DNA of 12,205 nt from JBBSUQ01 sp038234235 (GTDB taxonomy: Bacteria > Bacteroidota > Bacteroidia > Flavobacteriales_D > Crocinitomicaceae). Below the pieces are notes generated by a model. It worked only from the letters and a program-made list of their open reading frames with translations, was not told where the DNA came from and searched no databases. Of this stretch, positions 1 through 6,117 are shown in pieces (position 1 is the stretch's first letter; each line of letters opens with the position of its first letter). The stretch spans positions 1 to 12,205 of the forward strand of contig JBBSUQ010000097.1 of NCBI GenBank assembly GCA_038234235.1, read 5' to 3'. A program made the translations under genes and the position numbers.

Positions 1-342
1 AGGAAATTCGTCAATGAAAATCACTTTCTTTTTTTTACTTTTCAGTGTATTTAAATAGTCTTCTAAAATTGTAAAAGCATCTAACCATGAATTTGGGGTT
101 TCTAATTTTTTCTTACGACTCTTAACTGTCATTGCTTTCATGAAATTCTGAAGTTGATCTTTCATATTCCCTTTAAACAAGCCCGTAATTTCAAAGACAA
201 TGCTTTTTTTGTAAAATTCTCGAATTAGAAAAGTTTTACCTACACGTCTTCTCCCATACACCGCAATAAGTTCCGATTTGTTATTTCCAAGTGCGTCCGA
301 AAGAATTTTTATCTCTGAAATTCTGCCAATTAATTTAACCAT
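1..342 (-). CDS. AAA+ ATPase (ATPase_2-like family), N-terminal part, cut by window edge
   Basis: The first 114 codons are visible, from the ATG at 342 to the left edge, without a stop. The translation begins MVKLIGRISEIKIL, has a Walker A P-loop GRRRVGKT at about residues 31-38, and ends in a Walker B strand VIFIDEFP at about 107-114. This is the N-terminal ATPase half of a large family of stand-alone ATPases found in many copies in Bacteroidota and archaea. In the full-length family it is followed by sensor motifs, a winged-helix region and a nuclease-like C-terminal part. The cellular role of the family is not settled. I see no partner gene in the window. The start is followed by the conserved family beginning and lies 9 bases from a perfect inverted repeat. 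Nothing visible here is broken, but the rest of the gene is outside the window. Confidence 0.85.
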   Translation of the reverse strand, partial: MVKLIGRISEIKILSDALGNNKSELIAVYGRRRVGKTFLIREFYKKSIVFEITGLFKGNMKDQLQNFMKAMTVKSRKKKLETPNSWLDAFTILEDYLNTLKSKKKKVIFIDEFP

Positions 343-351
343 ACAGTAAAT

Positions 352-400
352 TTATATTCCGCCAAAATTACAAAAATTGATGAGTTTTGGCGGAATATAA
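352..400. repeat. Perfect 16-bp inverted repeat upstream of the ATPase gene
   Basis: The arm TTATATTCCGCCAAAA at 352-367 is matched exactly by its reverse complement at 385-400, with a 17-base spacer. The left arm ends 9 bases before the ATPase start codon, so the repeat would lie in the promoter or leader of that gene. The other side is 11 bases from the stop of a decayed ATPase tail. It could be an operator, an RNA hairpin in the leader, or the end of a mobile unit. The sequence alone does not decide between these. Confidence 0.9.
363..370 (-). promoter_or_regulatory. Possible -7 element of the ATPase gene, inside the palindrome
   Basis: On the minus strand these bases read TAATTTTG, an exact match to the Bacteroidota -7 consensus TAnnTTTG. 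They overlap the start-proximal arm of the inverted repeat. I see no TTG at the usual distance for a -33 element, so the call is tentative. If real, transcription would start very near the ATG, and a protein bound to the palindrome would block it. Confidence 0.3.
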
Positions 401-411
401 TAATAATTAAT

Positions 412-600
412 TCAACAAAAATCAATATTTACGTTGTTTTGAACCAATTCTTCATTGTACTGAATTTCTTTTACACCATATACAGTAAATAGTGCAATGA
501 AAATGTTTGTTCAAATTTCCTTTTGTAACTCCGCAAGTTTGTTATTGAGATTTATATAATAATTTTAGCTTCAAAAAAAACGAGAACATTGCATTAAACT
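412..600 (-). pseudogene. Decayed 3' end of a second ATPase of the same family
   Basis: Read on the minus strand from about 561 down to a TGA at 412-414, the frame gives YYINLNNKLAELQKEI, an internal stop (TGA at 511-513), then TNIFIALFTVYGV and VKEIQYNEELVQNNVNIDFC. This fits what I know of the C-terminal end of the ATPase_2-like family: a basic helix, a strand of the type (I/F)xTxITTYG, then a VQxxVTLDxLF-like tail. Further upstream, about 574-600 and in another frame, a fragment reading NAMFS may correspond to the CEMKFS motif. That would imply at least one frameshift. No N-terminal ATPase half is present upstream, so this is a 5'-truncated, interrupted relic. The assignment rests on remembered family features, not on an alignment search. 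Confidence 0.55.
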
Positions 601-615
601 CCAATCTTAAGTAAC

Positions 616-633
616 ATACTACATTTGTAGTAT
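616..633. promoter_or_regulatory. BlaI/MecI-type operator candidate
   Basis: The 18 bases ATACTACATTTGTAGTAT form a perfect 8-bp dyad around two central bases and contain TACA-nn-TGTA, the core recognised by BlaI/MecI-family winged-helix repressors. The left half also contains TACATTTG (620-627), a match to the -7 consensus TAnnTTTG, so a bound repressor would cover a possible promoter. The nearest downstream gene starts at 716 on the plus strand. No blaI-like repressor or M56 sensor protease gene is in the window. Confidence 0.5.
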
Positions 634-656
634 TTTACTCTCAATTAGCGTCACAA

Positions 657-689
657 TTGGTTTTCCCACCAAAATACCAATTACATTTG
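657..689 (+). promoter_or_regulatory. Promoter for the outer-membrane protein operon
   Basis: TTG at 657-659 and TACATTTG at 682-689 are separated by 22 bases. This fits the Bacteroidota pattern of a TTG -33 element and a TAnnTTTG -7 element. The predicted transcript would start near 693-697, about 20 bases before the GTG start at 716. It lies just downstream of the 616-633 dyad. Confidence 0.55.
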
Positions 690-715
690 CCCCCGTATTA
701 CAATCATTACAAATC

Positions 716-1480
716 GTGAAGACAATATTTTTAAGCTTAATTTTTTATTTGTGTATAAGCACATCTTATGCGCAAGTAGAAATTCAACTAGGTTATAATT
801 TTGGTTTAAATTCTTATATAGAAAGCAATCAAGACAATCTTTGTACGCAGTTTAACCTCGGCTGGGATGCCAACGTAAAAAGCGAACCTTACAGGCTTAA
901 ATTTTCACCAAATAATAATCCATACGAAATAAAGAATCCCATTAACTGGAATAGAACTACAAGAGGAATAATATTAAGCACACAATTTCACAGCGATGAA
1001 GCTTTTGGTTTTGAAATGAATTTTACAGGATGCACGAATATATCAGATGGTAAAAGAACAAGGATAGATACTGGACAGGAAGAGAAACTGAGCATCAAAA
1101 CAAAATTTGGAGGTGTTCAATTTCTTTTCCAATATAACTTCTTGGAAAGATTTAGTCTCCACGGTGGTATGGGAGTAAATATTTTAAAATCACGCTACAG
1201 TTTTGAAGGTGATACAATAATAAAAAATCAACTGATGGGTATAACTGTCAAAATAGATGCCTCTTTAAAAGTCGGAAATAAAGTAGCCACCTTGATATTT
1301 CCCATGGGTTTTACAGCTACAATTTTCAATTTGGAAGAATACAATCTTAAATTGAAATTAAGATTTACCCACAACTTTGTATGGAATGACATGCTAGAAA
1401 CTGATTTCTTCTTTTACTTTCCTTATAAATATAAAATGGACAGTAATAATCTTAGTATGTTAATCTCGAAAACCTTTTAA
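716..1480 (+). CDS. Putative outer-membrane beta-barrel protein (hypothetical)
   Basis: This encodes 254 residues starting at a GTG. No in-frame ATG lies upstream before non-coding sequence, and the GTG start gives a complete Sec signal peptide (MKTIFLSLIFYLCISTSYAQ, cleavage near A19-Q20), which supports the choice. The mature part is rich in alternating hydrophobic/polar strands with aromatic residues, such as GVQFLFQYNF and LKLKLRFTHNFVW. It ends in a strand closing with phenylalanine (ISKTF), typical of outer-membrane barrels recognised by the BAM machinery. I do not recognise a specific family and no enzymatic motif is visible. It is followed after one base by a second protein of similar design and then a lipoprotein, probably one transcription unit controlled from the 616-689 region. 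Function is unknown. Confidence 0.7.
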   Translation: MKTIFLSLIFYLCISTSYAQVEIQLGYNFGLNSYIESNQDNLCTQFNLGWDANVKSEPYRLKFSPNNNPYEIKNPINWNRTTRGIILSTQFHSDEAFGFEMNFTGCTNISDGKRTRIDTGQEEKLSIKTKFGGVQFLFQYNFLERFSLHGGMGVNILKSRYSFEGDTIIKNQLMGITVKIDASLKVGNKVATLIFPMGFTATIFNLEEYNLKLKLRFTHNFVWNDMLETDFFFYFPYKYKMDSNNLSMLISKTF

Positions 1481-1481
1481 T

Positions 1482-2240
1482 ATGAGAACTTTTTTAACAA
1501 TACTATTATTATACTCGCTTTTCTTTGCTCATGCACAAGAAGGAATGGATATAAAAGTTGGAGGAATTAGTGGTTTTTATACTTACAAAGATTTGGACAA
1601 TTATGCAGATTCTTACAATGCGGGTTTTGTTGATGAGCCAGATTTTATGAAGCCATTGTCAATTAAGAAATTTGCTGTTGGGTATCAATTTGGTTTGGGT
1701 TATCAGCTCGATAGATTTAATGTCGATTTAAATATAGCTACAGTAAAAACTGGTGTTTCCCGTGCAGAATGGAAATATTTTGACAGATGCATTCAGCTAA
1801 AAAGTTTTTTGTTTGACATGGATGGTGGAGTTTATTTGATGGATGAGTTGTCACCCTTTAAATTATCTATTGGTTTGGGCGTGACAATTATATCAACTCA
1901 AATTCAAGCTTTTACAGATTATGGCGAATTTAAAAGTTATGGTAGCGAAAACTTTCTAAATGGAGTTTGGAGCAATTGGAAAGGTTATACTACTGCAATT
2001 TTAAAAGGAACCTATAACTTAGATGAAGAACATTGGAGACTGTTTTTCGTAGCAAAATTTCCAATTCAGAATAATAAAATTAGCAGTACAGGATATGATT
2101 ACAATGCTCAATTCACATCATCAGGGGATGTTTTTCCTGCTGATAATAATAAACCATATGAATACGAAAACCGATTGTCTGAAAACTTTAGATACATCAA
2201 TTTTTCCCTAGGAATTTCCTATTTTTTACCATTTGATTAA
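1482..2240 (+). CDS. Putative outer-membrane beta-barrel protein, second of tandem pair
   Basis: This encodes 252 residues from an ATG one base after the preceding stop codon, so translation is probably coupled. The signal peptide is MRTFLTILLLYSLFFAHAQ, with cleavage near A18-Q19. The mature chain alternates beta-strand-like segments such as VGYQFGLGYQLDRFNVDLNI and INFSLGISYFLPF, the last closing the protein, as in small outer-membrane barrels. A segment with GGVYLMDELSPFKLSIGLGV resembles GGVQFLFQYNFLERFSLHGG in the upstream protein, in matching position. The two may therefore be old tandem duplicates, though this is by eye only. No catalytic motif is visible. Neighbours suggest an envelope role, but the substrate is unknown. 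Confidence 0.68.
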   Translation: MRTFLTILLLYSLFFAHAQEGMDIKVGGISGFYTYKDLDNYADSYNAGFVDEPDFMKPLSIKKFAVGYQFGLGYQLDRFNVDLNIATVKTGVSRAEWKYFDRCIQLKSFLFDMDGGVYLMDELSPFKLSIGLGVTIISTQIQAFTDYGEFKSYGSENFLNGVWSNWKGYTTAILKGTYNLDEEHWRLFFVAKFPIQNNKISSTGYDYNAQFTSSGDVFPADNNKPYEYENRLSENFRYINFSLGISYFLPFD

Positions 2241-2247
2241 TTGTATT

Positions 2248-2742
2248 ATGAAATATTTATTTGTTTTAAGTGTCCTATTACTTATCTTGACTTCTTGTTT
2301 TAAAGATAAACCAAAAGTAGAATTTTCCCAAGTTGCTGGATCATGGAAAATAGTGAAAGCTATAAAAACTTATTATGATTCAGTAGGAGTTCAAATAGAT
2401 GAAAAATCTTATACAGATAGAGGATATTTAATGTTAAATTACAACGAAACAAGCTTGGCGGAAAATACATTCGCTTTGTCTATTAATGCCGAGGGAACTG
2501 ATTTTTTGGATGATGAACAAATTGCCTTTAACATGTTTAAATGTGATCGTTGGGATGTTTCATTAGACTCTAAACATCTTAATTTTGGCTTCATTGATGT
2601 TACAACGGGATATACTACTCATGTAATAGCTTTCGGGATTGTGAAATTAACGAAGCGCAAAATGCATATAAGTCGCATAATAAGAAATGGGAATAGTTCT
2701 TTGTATTTTAGAGAAGTTTTTGAAATGAAGAGGGGGAATTGA
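2248..2742 (+). CDS. Lipocalin-like lipoprotein (hypothetical)
   Basis: I place the start at the ATG at 2248, giving 164 residues. A longer reading from a TTG at 2233 would overlap the upstream gene and put five extra residues in front of the signal peptide. The N-terminus MKYLFVLSVLLLILTSC is a lipoprotein signal with lipobox LTSC and lipidated Cys17. The mature part opens with a VAGSWKIVKA-type strand followed by several short beta strands, which resembles the small lipocalin-like lipoproteins of Bacteroidota (first strand GxW). That family match is by appearance only. The gene starts 7 bases after the second barrel gene stops, so a shared transcript and a shared envelope role are likely. 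Ligand and function are unknown. Confidence 0.7.
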   Translation: MKYLFVLSVLLLILTSCFKDKPKVEFSQVAGSWKIVKAIKTYYDSVGVQIDEKSYTDRGYLMLNYNETSLAENTFALSINAEGTDFLDDEQIAFNMFKCDRWDVSLDSKHLNFGFIDVTTGYTTHVIAFGIVKLTKRKMHISRIIRNGNSSLYFREVFEMKRGN

Positions 2743-2798
2743 GAAAAATTAGTTGTAGTTTAAGAATAAAAGCCAGCAACTAAGCCATTTTACACTAT

Positions 2799-2819
2799 TT
2801 TTCAAACCCTTTTTGAAAA
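2799..2819. terminator. Weak AT-rich hairpin between convergent genes
   Basis: TTTTCAAA (2799-2806) pairs with TTTGAAAA (2812-2819) around a 5-base loop, overlapping the last codons of the minus-strand J-domain gene. The plus-strand lipoprotein gene ends 57 bases to the left. The stem is short and has no T-run after it in either direction, so a terminator role is only a possibility. Confidence 0.25.
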
Positions 2820-3134
2820 CAAACTCAAAGCAATCATATACAATATTTCAAAAACTTTGTGCTTGTTATTTTTTAGTTTATAGCCTTTTGATTTCGCAAC
2901 TCTTTTGAAATGTTCAAGAAGTTTTCGGTCATAGTGTAGTCGTTTTTCCTCATCTGATAAAATTTCGTAAGCTTCGTGAATCATGCGAAATTCATTAATT
3001 TCATGGTCTTTAACCACATTTAATTTCGATTGTTTATCTGGATGAAATTTATGTGCAAGCAGTCTAAAGGCTGTTTTTACTTCTCTCGGGCTCGCCAAAA
3101 CATCAATCTCTAATATTTCATAATAATTTTTCAT
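2802..3134 (-). CDS. Small J-domain (DnaJ-like) co-chaperone
   Basis: This encodes 110 residues. A complete J domain occupies about residues 3-70: YYEILEI, helix II ending in AHKF, the essential HPD tripeptide at 31-33 that stimulates Hsp70 (DnaK) ATPase, and the closing helix motif YEILSDEEKRLHYD. There is no Gly/Phe region, zinc-finger domain or substrate-binding domain, so this is a minimal class III (type C) J protein rather than DnaJ itself. The tail is basic (KSKGYKLKNNKHK) and ends in a short hydrophobic stretch, VFEILYMIALSLF. That stretch could be an amphipathic membrane-contact or protein-contact helix, but it is too short and charged to call a membrane anchor with confidence. The gene stands alone, convergent with the lipoprotein gene, and its client is unknown. 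Confidence 0.85.
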   Translation of the reverse strand: MKNYYEILEIDVLASPREVKTAFRLLAHKFHPDKQSKLNVVKDHEINEFRMIHEAYEILSDEEKRLHYDRKLLEHFKRVAKSKGYKLKNNKHKVFEILYMIALSLFSKRV

Positions 3135-3424
3135 CCTTCACATCCAACTAGTTTTCCTTCTCCTTTAATTTTTACACAAAAAACAATGCAAAAAACAAAC
3201 CTAAAATTTTCTAAGATGGATTTCTCTGTGGAATTTTTTGAATTTTTTAAATTGTATCAATGAAAAATACTAACGGAATATGAATGATTGTATATCCTTA
3301 ATTCTAATAAGGTTTCTTTTAAATATTATTTATAAATACTTCCTAAAATCATCCTTTAGCATGACAGGTTGAATATCATTAAAAAATACTTTTGTCCCTA
3401 TATAAACTATTAAAACTAAAAATT
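3135..3424. other. Divergent intergenic region with candidate promoters
   Basis: These 290 bases separate the minus-strand J-domain gene from the plus-strand membrane protein gene. I see no coding frame. On the minus strand, 3196-3203 reads TAGGTTTG, a -7 match about 60 bases before the J-domain start. On the plus strand, 3387-3394 reads TACTTTTG, a -7 match about 30 bases before the ATG at 3425. Neither has an obvious -33 TTG at ideal spacing. A small stem CCTTA/TAAGG lies near 3297-3313. Confidence 0.4.
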
Positions 3425-4132
3425 ATGAAAATTTTCTTAAAAGAATTTGCAATTTGGGTGGGCGGCCTATTGGTCCTTAATTTATTACTGTCAACATTTG
3501 TGCTTCCCTATTATTATTTTGAAATTAAAATAATTTTGGATTTGTTATTCATCGTAACAGGTACTATTATAGCTATCACTCGATTAAAACTTAAACATTC
3601 TTTGGTTCATTTCGGATTCTCCTTCCTGTCGGGTGTTGTTGTTTGTTTTACTTTTTATATTTTGACATCCCTTTATTATTATTCTACTGACGATTATTAT
3701 TCTGACTCTTTATTACTTTACCTCATCATCAATTTCACTTATTTCTTTATAAATATTGCTGTAATACTTTACATTTTAATTTTTGCTGGCATTTGGTATA
3801 CACTGAAAAAAGCTGACAAACCTGGATTTGCTTTTTTAATACCTATATATAATATTATTGTAATGTTGCAAATAGCCAAAAAACCAATGTGGTGGATTAT
3901 TATGCTACTTCTACCGATTGTTAACATTGTTTTTATGGTTATGATGTTGAATGGAATTTCTAAAAACTTTGGTAAAGATCAAGGATTTACTGTAGGTATG
4001 GTTTTTTTAGGTCCAATTTTTTGGTGTATTTTAGGATACGGAAATGCCCAGTATATTGACCATAATAATTTGAAAATGAGAGAAGATTCAAACGATTTAT
4101 TAGATCAAAACTTAAATCTAGAAATAGTTTAA
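3425..4132 (+). CDS. Polytopic inner-membrane protein with DUF5684-like C-terminal half
   Basis: I choose the ATG at 3425 (235 residues). A TTG at 3392 in the same frame lies inside the likely -7 promoter element and would add 11 residues. The protein is almost entirely hydrophobic. There are probable membrane helices at about 10-30, 35-52, 60-84 and 98-120, then a second block at about 120-210. This block has the pattern GIWYTLKKADKPGFAFLIP-(IYN), then KPMWWIIMLLLPIVN, then a hydrophobic stretch ending CILGYGNAQY. It matches the DUF5684 family as I know it, in which KAGKPGWAxLIPIYN and KPxWW are the hallmarks. The function of that family is not known. A charged, Asn-rich tail (about 211-235) probably faces the cytoplasm. 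The N-terminal four-helix part looks like an extra module. No operon partner is evident. Confidence 0.7.
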   Translation: MKIFLKEFAIWVGGLLVLNLLLSTFVLPYYYFEIKIILDLLFIVTGTIIAITRLKLKHSLVHFGFSFLSGVVVCFTFYILTSLYYYSTDDYYSDSLLLYLIINFTYFFINIAVILYILIFAGIWYTLKKADKPGFAFLIPIYNIIVMLQIAKKPMWWIIMLLLPIVNIVFMVMMLNGISKNFGKDQGFTVGMVFLGPIFWCILGYGNAQYIDHNNLKMREDSNDLLDQNLNLEIV

Positions 4133-4215
4133 AAGTTTACGATTAACATTAAATTTTTTTATTAGCATTAGAATTAGTATCTTTATGCCTCAAAATTATT
4201 AATTAAAATTTATAT

Positions 4216-6024
4216 ATGAAAAAGATTTACTTATTAGCTGGTTTGCTTTCAATTGGAGTTGGTGCTTCTGCACAAATTCAATCGACTAGTTTGTCAGTTG
4301 AAAATTCAAAAACTACTCTTGTTCCAAACAAGAAAAAATTATCTGTAGCGCCCACAAAATTTGAAGGTCAAGTTTATTATACTAATAACTTTTCAACATC
4401 AACTGATTGGATGCACGTTTCTGGCCCAGGTCAATCACCTGGGACATCAGGTCAGTGGGCAGTTGTTAATGCAGTACCTGCGTCTTTAGTTGCTCAAGCT
4501 CCAAGTTATGGCTTTCCTATTGCAATGAACTCGGTTTCTGGTGGAAATTTTGCATTCATTAATTCTGATGAAGCTGGAGCTGGTTTAGTTCAAGATGCAT
4601 TTTTAATTAACACTGCAGCTATCGATTTGTCTGCAGCAGGTAATGCTTCTTTGTACTTAAATTACACAGAAATTTACCGTCATTATCAAGAATCTTTTTC
4701 AGTAGAAGTTTCTAATAACAATGGCTCTACTTGGACAACATTTGTAGTGAATCCACTTGTTGAAGTGCCAGTAAATACTAACTCAGCAGATCCTGAGTTT
4801 GAAACTGTAAATATTTCTTCTGCTAAAGGTGCTGGTCCATGGACAAATCAAGTATTTGTTCGTTTTCATTATCAAGGCACGTATGATTGGTTTTGGGGAA
4901 TTGACGATGTAAATATTACTGAGGCTTTTGCTAACGAAATTAAATTGTCTAATTATTATCAAGCAACTGACTTAACAACAACTCAAGGATACGATTATTA
5001 TTATGTAGATAATTCTCAAGTTAGTTTTCCTGGTTTAACTTTCGGTGGAACAATATTTAACAATGGTTCTGCAACTCAAAATGATGTAGCACTTCACGTT
5101 ACTGCTACAGGATACGATCAAACATCTTCTACAGTAGTTATTGCTCAAGGTCAATCAGATACTTTATCAATTTCTACTCCTTTTATTCCAGGTGCAGTTG
5201 GACCTTATGTAGTTAATGTAGAAACCACTATGGCGGCTGTTGACAGTGTTCCAACAAACAACATGAAAACTTTCACGATGTATAAATCTTTATATGAATA
5301 TGGTAGAGATAATAACATTAGAGAAAGTTCTATTGGTAACGTTACTTCAAATCCAAGTGGTGAATTATCTATTGGTAATATTATGGAGATCTTTGACCCA
5401 ATGACTGTAACTGCTATCAAAATAAGATTAGATGCTCAAGCAGCTAATGCATTAGGTTCTGAATTTCAAGGCGAAATATGGGTGTTTGATGGTACAGATT
5501 TCATAAAAGTAGCTGAAACAGTATTAGGGACAGTAAATGTTGCTACTGCAGAATGGAGACAATTAAAAATCAGTACTGGTAGTTTTTTACTTAATGCTGG
5601 TGATTTAGTTTTAGTTACTGCAAAACATTTTGGTACTGCAGATCCAGTAAGATTCTCTCTTGCTCAAACTACTTATGAGCAATCTGTACAAGGATTTATC
5701 GCAGATGGATCTGGATTTAGTTTATCTAACCCTGGTGCAGTTATGGTACGTTTATCTGATGACCCAACTGCAAGTGTAAATACTGTTACTGAATTGACTA
5801 ATGTTAGTGTATATCCAAACCCAACAACTGGTTTGATTACTATTTCTAACAATGACAACACAAACAACACTATTACAATTACTGACATTACGGGTAAAGT
5901 TGTTGCTACAAAAACAGCTAACACTGCAACTACAATTGATCTTTCTGTTTTCGGGCAAGGAGTTTATGTAGTTAAAGTAAACAATGCAAATGGACAATTA
6001 GTTGAAAGAGTTGTTGTAAGATAA
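4216..6024 (+). CDS. T9SS-secreted protein with choice-of-anchor J domain
   Basis: This encodes 602 residues. A Sec signal peptide, MKKIYLLAGLLSIGVGASAQ, is cleaved near residues 19-20. Residues about 54-236 form a jelly-roll of the choice-of-anchor J / cleaved-adhesin type: a start of the form YYTNNFSTSTDW, an EVSNNNGSTWTT strand, and the closing WFWGIDDVNI at 225-234. Residues about 240-355 look like a CARDB/Ig-like beta domain (FGGTIFNNGSATQNDVALHV), and about 360-515 form another beta-rich domain that I do not recognise. The last about 80 residues are a type A T9SS sorting domain: VYPNPTTG at 532-539, TDITGKVV, then GVYVVKV. The protein should be exported across the outer membrane and released or attached to surface lipopolysaccharide. 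It probably binds or adheres to something; no catalytic residues are visible. A weak -7-like TATCTTTA lies at 4178-4185. A strong terminator follows. Confidence 0.9.
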   Translation: MKKIYLLAGLLSIGVGASAQIQSTSLSVENSKTTLVPNKKKLSVAPTKFEGQVYYTNNFSTSTDWMHVSGPGQSPGTSGQWAVVNAVPASLVAQAPSYGFPIAMNSVSGGNFAFINSDEAGAGLVQDAFLINTAAIDLSAAGNASLYLNYTEIYRHYQESFSVEVSNNNGSTWTTFVVNPLVEVPVNTNSADPEFETVNISSAKGAGPWTNQVFVRFHYQGTYDWFWGIDDVNITEAFANEIKLSNYYQATDLTTTQGYDYYYVDNSQVSFPGLTFGGTIFNNGSATQNDVALHVTATGYDQTSSTVVIAQGQSDTLSISTPFIPGAVGPYVVNVETTMAAVDSVPTNNMKTFTMYKSLYEYGRDNNIRESSIGNVTSNPSGELSIGNIMEIFDPMTVTAIKIRLDAQAANALGSEFQGEIWVFDGTDFIKVAETVLGTVNVATAEWRQLKISTGSFLLNAGDLVLVTAKHFGTADPVRFSLAQTTYEQSVQGFIADGSGFSLSNPGAVMVRLSDDPTASVNTVTELTNVSVYPNPTTGLITISNNDNTNNTITITDITGKVVATKTANTATTIDLSVFGQGVYVVKVNNANGQLVERVVVR

Positions 6025-6048
6025 TTAAAACACTTTTATAAATATATT

Positions 6049-6083
6049 GAAGGCTGTCTCGAAAGAGCAGCCTTCTTTTTTTT
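6049..6083 (+). terminator. Strong rho-independent terminator after the T9SS cargo gene
   Basis: GAAGGCTGTCTC (6049-6060) pairs with GAGCAGCCTTC (6065-6075) around a GAAA tetraloop, with one bulged T, followed by eight T at 6076-6083. It is 24 bases past the stop codon. This is the clearest intrinsic terminator in the window and separates the T9SS gene from fabD. Confidence 0.93.
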
Positions 6084-6084
6084 G

Positions 6085-6092
6085 TATTTTTG
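6085..6092 (+). promoter_or_regulatory. Candidate -7 element for fabD
   Basis: TATTTTTG matches TAnnTTTG exactly and starts one base after the terminator T-run. It would give a leader of about 20 bases before the fabD ATG at 6118. The region where a -33 element should lie falls in the terminator hairpin and has no TTG, so the call is moderate. Confidence 0.4.
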
Positions 6093-6117
6093 AGCTCAGT
6101 AAAATAAATTTTAGATT

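Noticed and set aside
341..490. Direct repeat ATACAGTAAAT at 341-351 and 480-490, with a further copy near 11304
   Set aside because: An 11-13 base match of A/T-rich sequence in 12 kb of AT-rich DNA is expected by chance.
2749..2783. Inverted repeat TTAGTTG/CAACTAA as a terminator for the lipoprotein gene
   Set aside because: Only 7 bp with a 21-base loop and no T-run after it.
4133..4215. Terminator after the DUF5684-like gene
   Set aside because: There is a T-run near 4153-4160 but no convincing stem in front of it.
5205..5997. Minus-strand open frames inside the T9SS gene (5205-5420, 5673-5924, 5752-5997)
   Set aside because: They lie antisense to a well-supported gene with clear domains and show no family features of their own.
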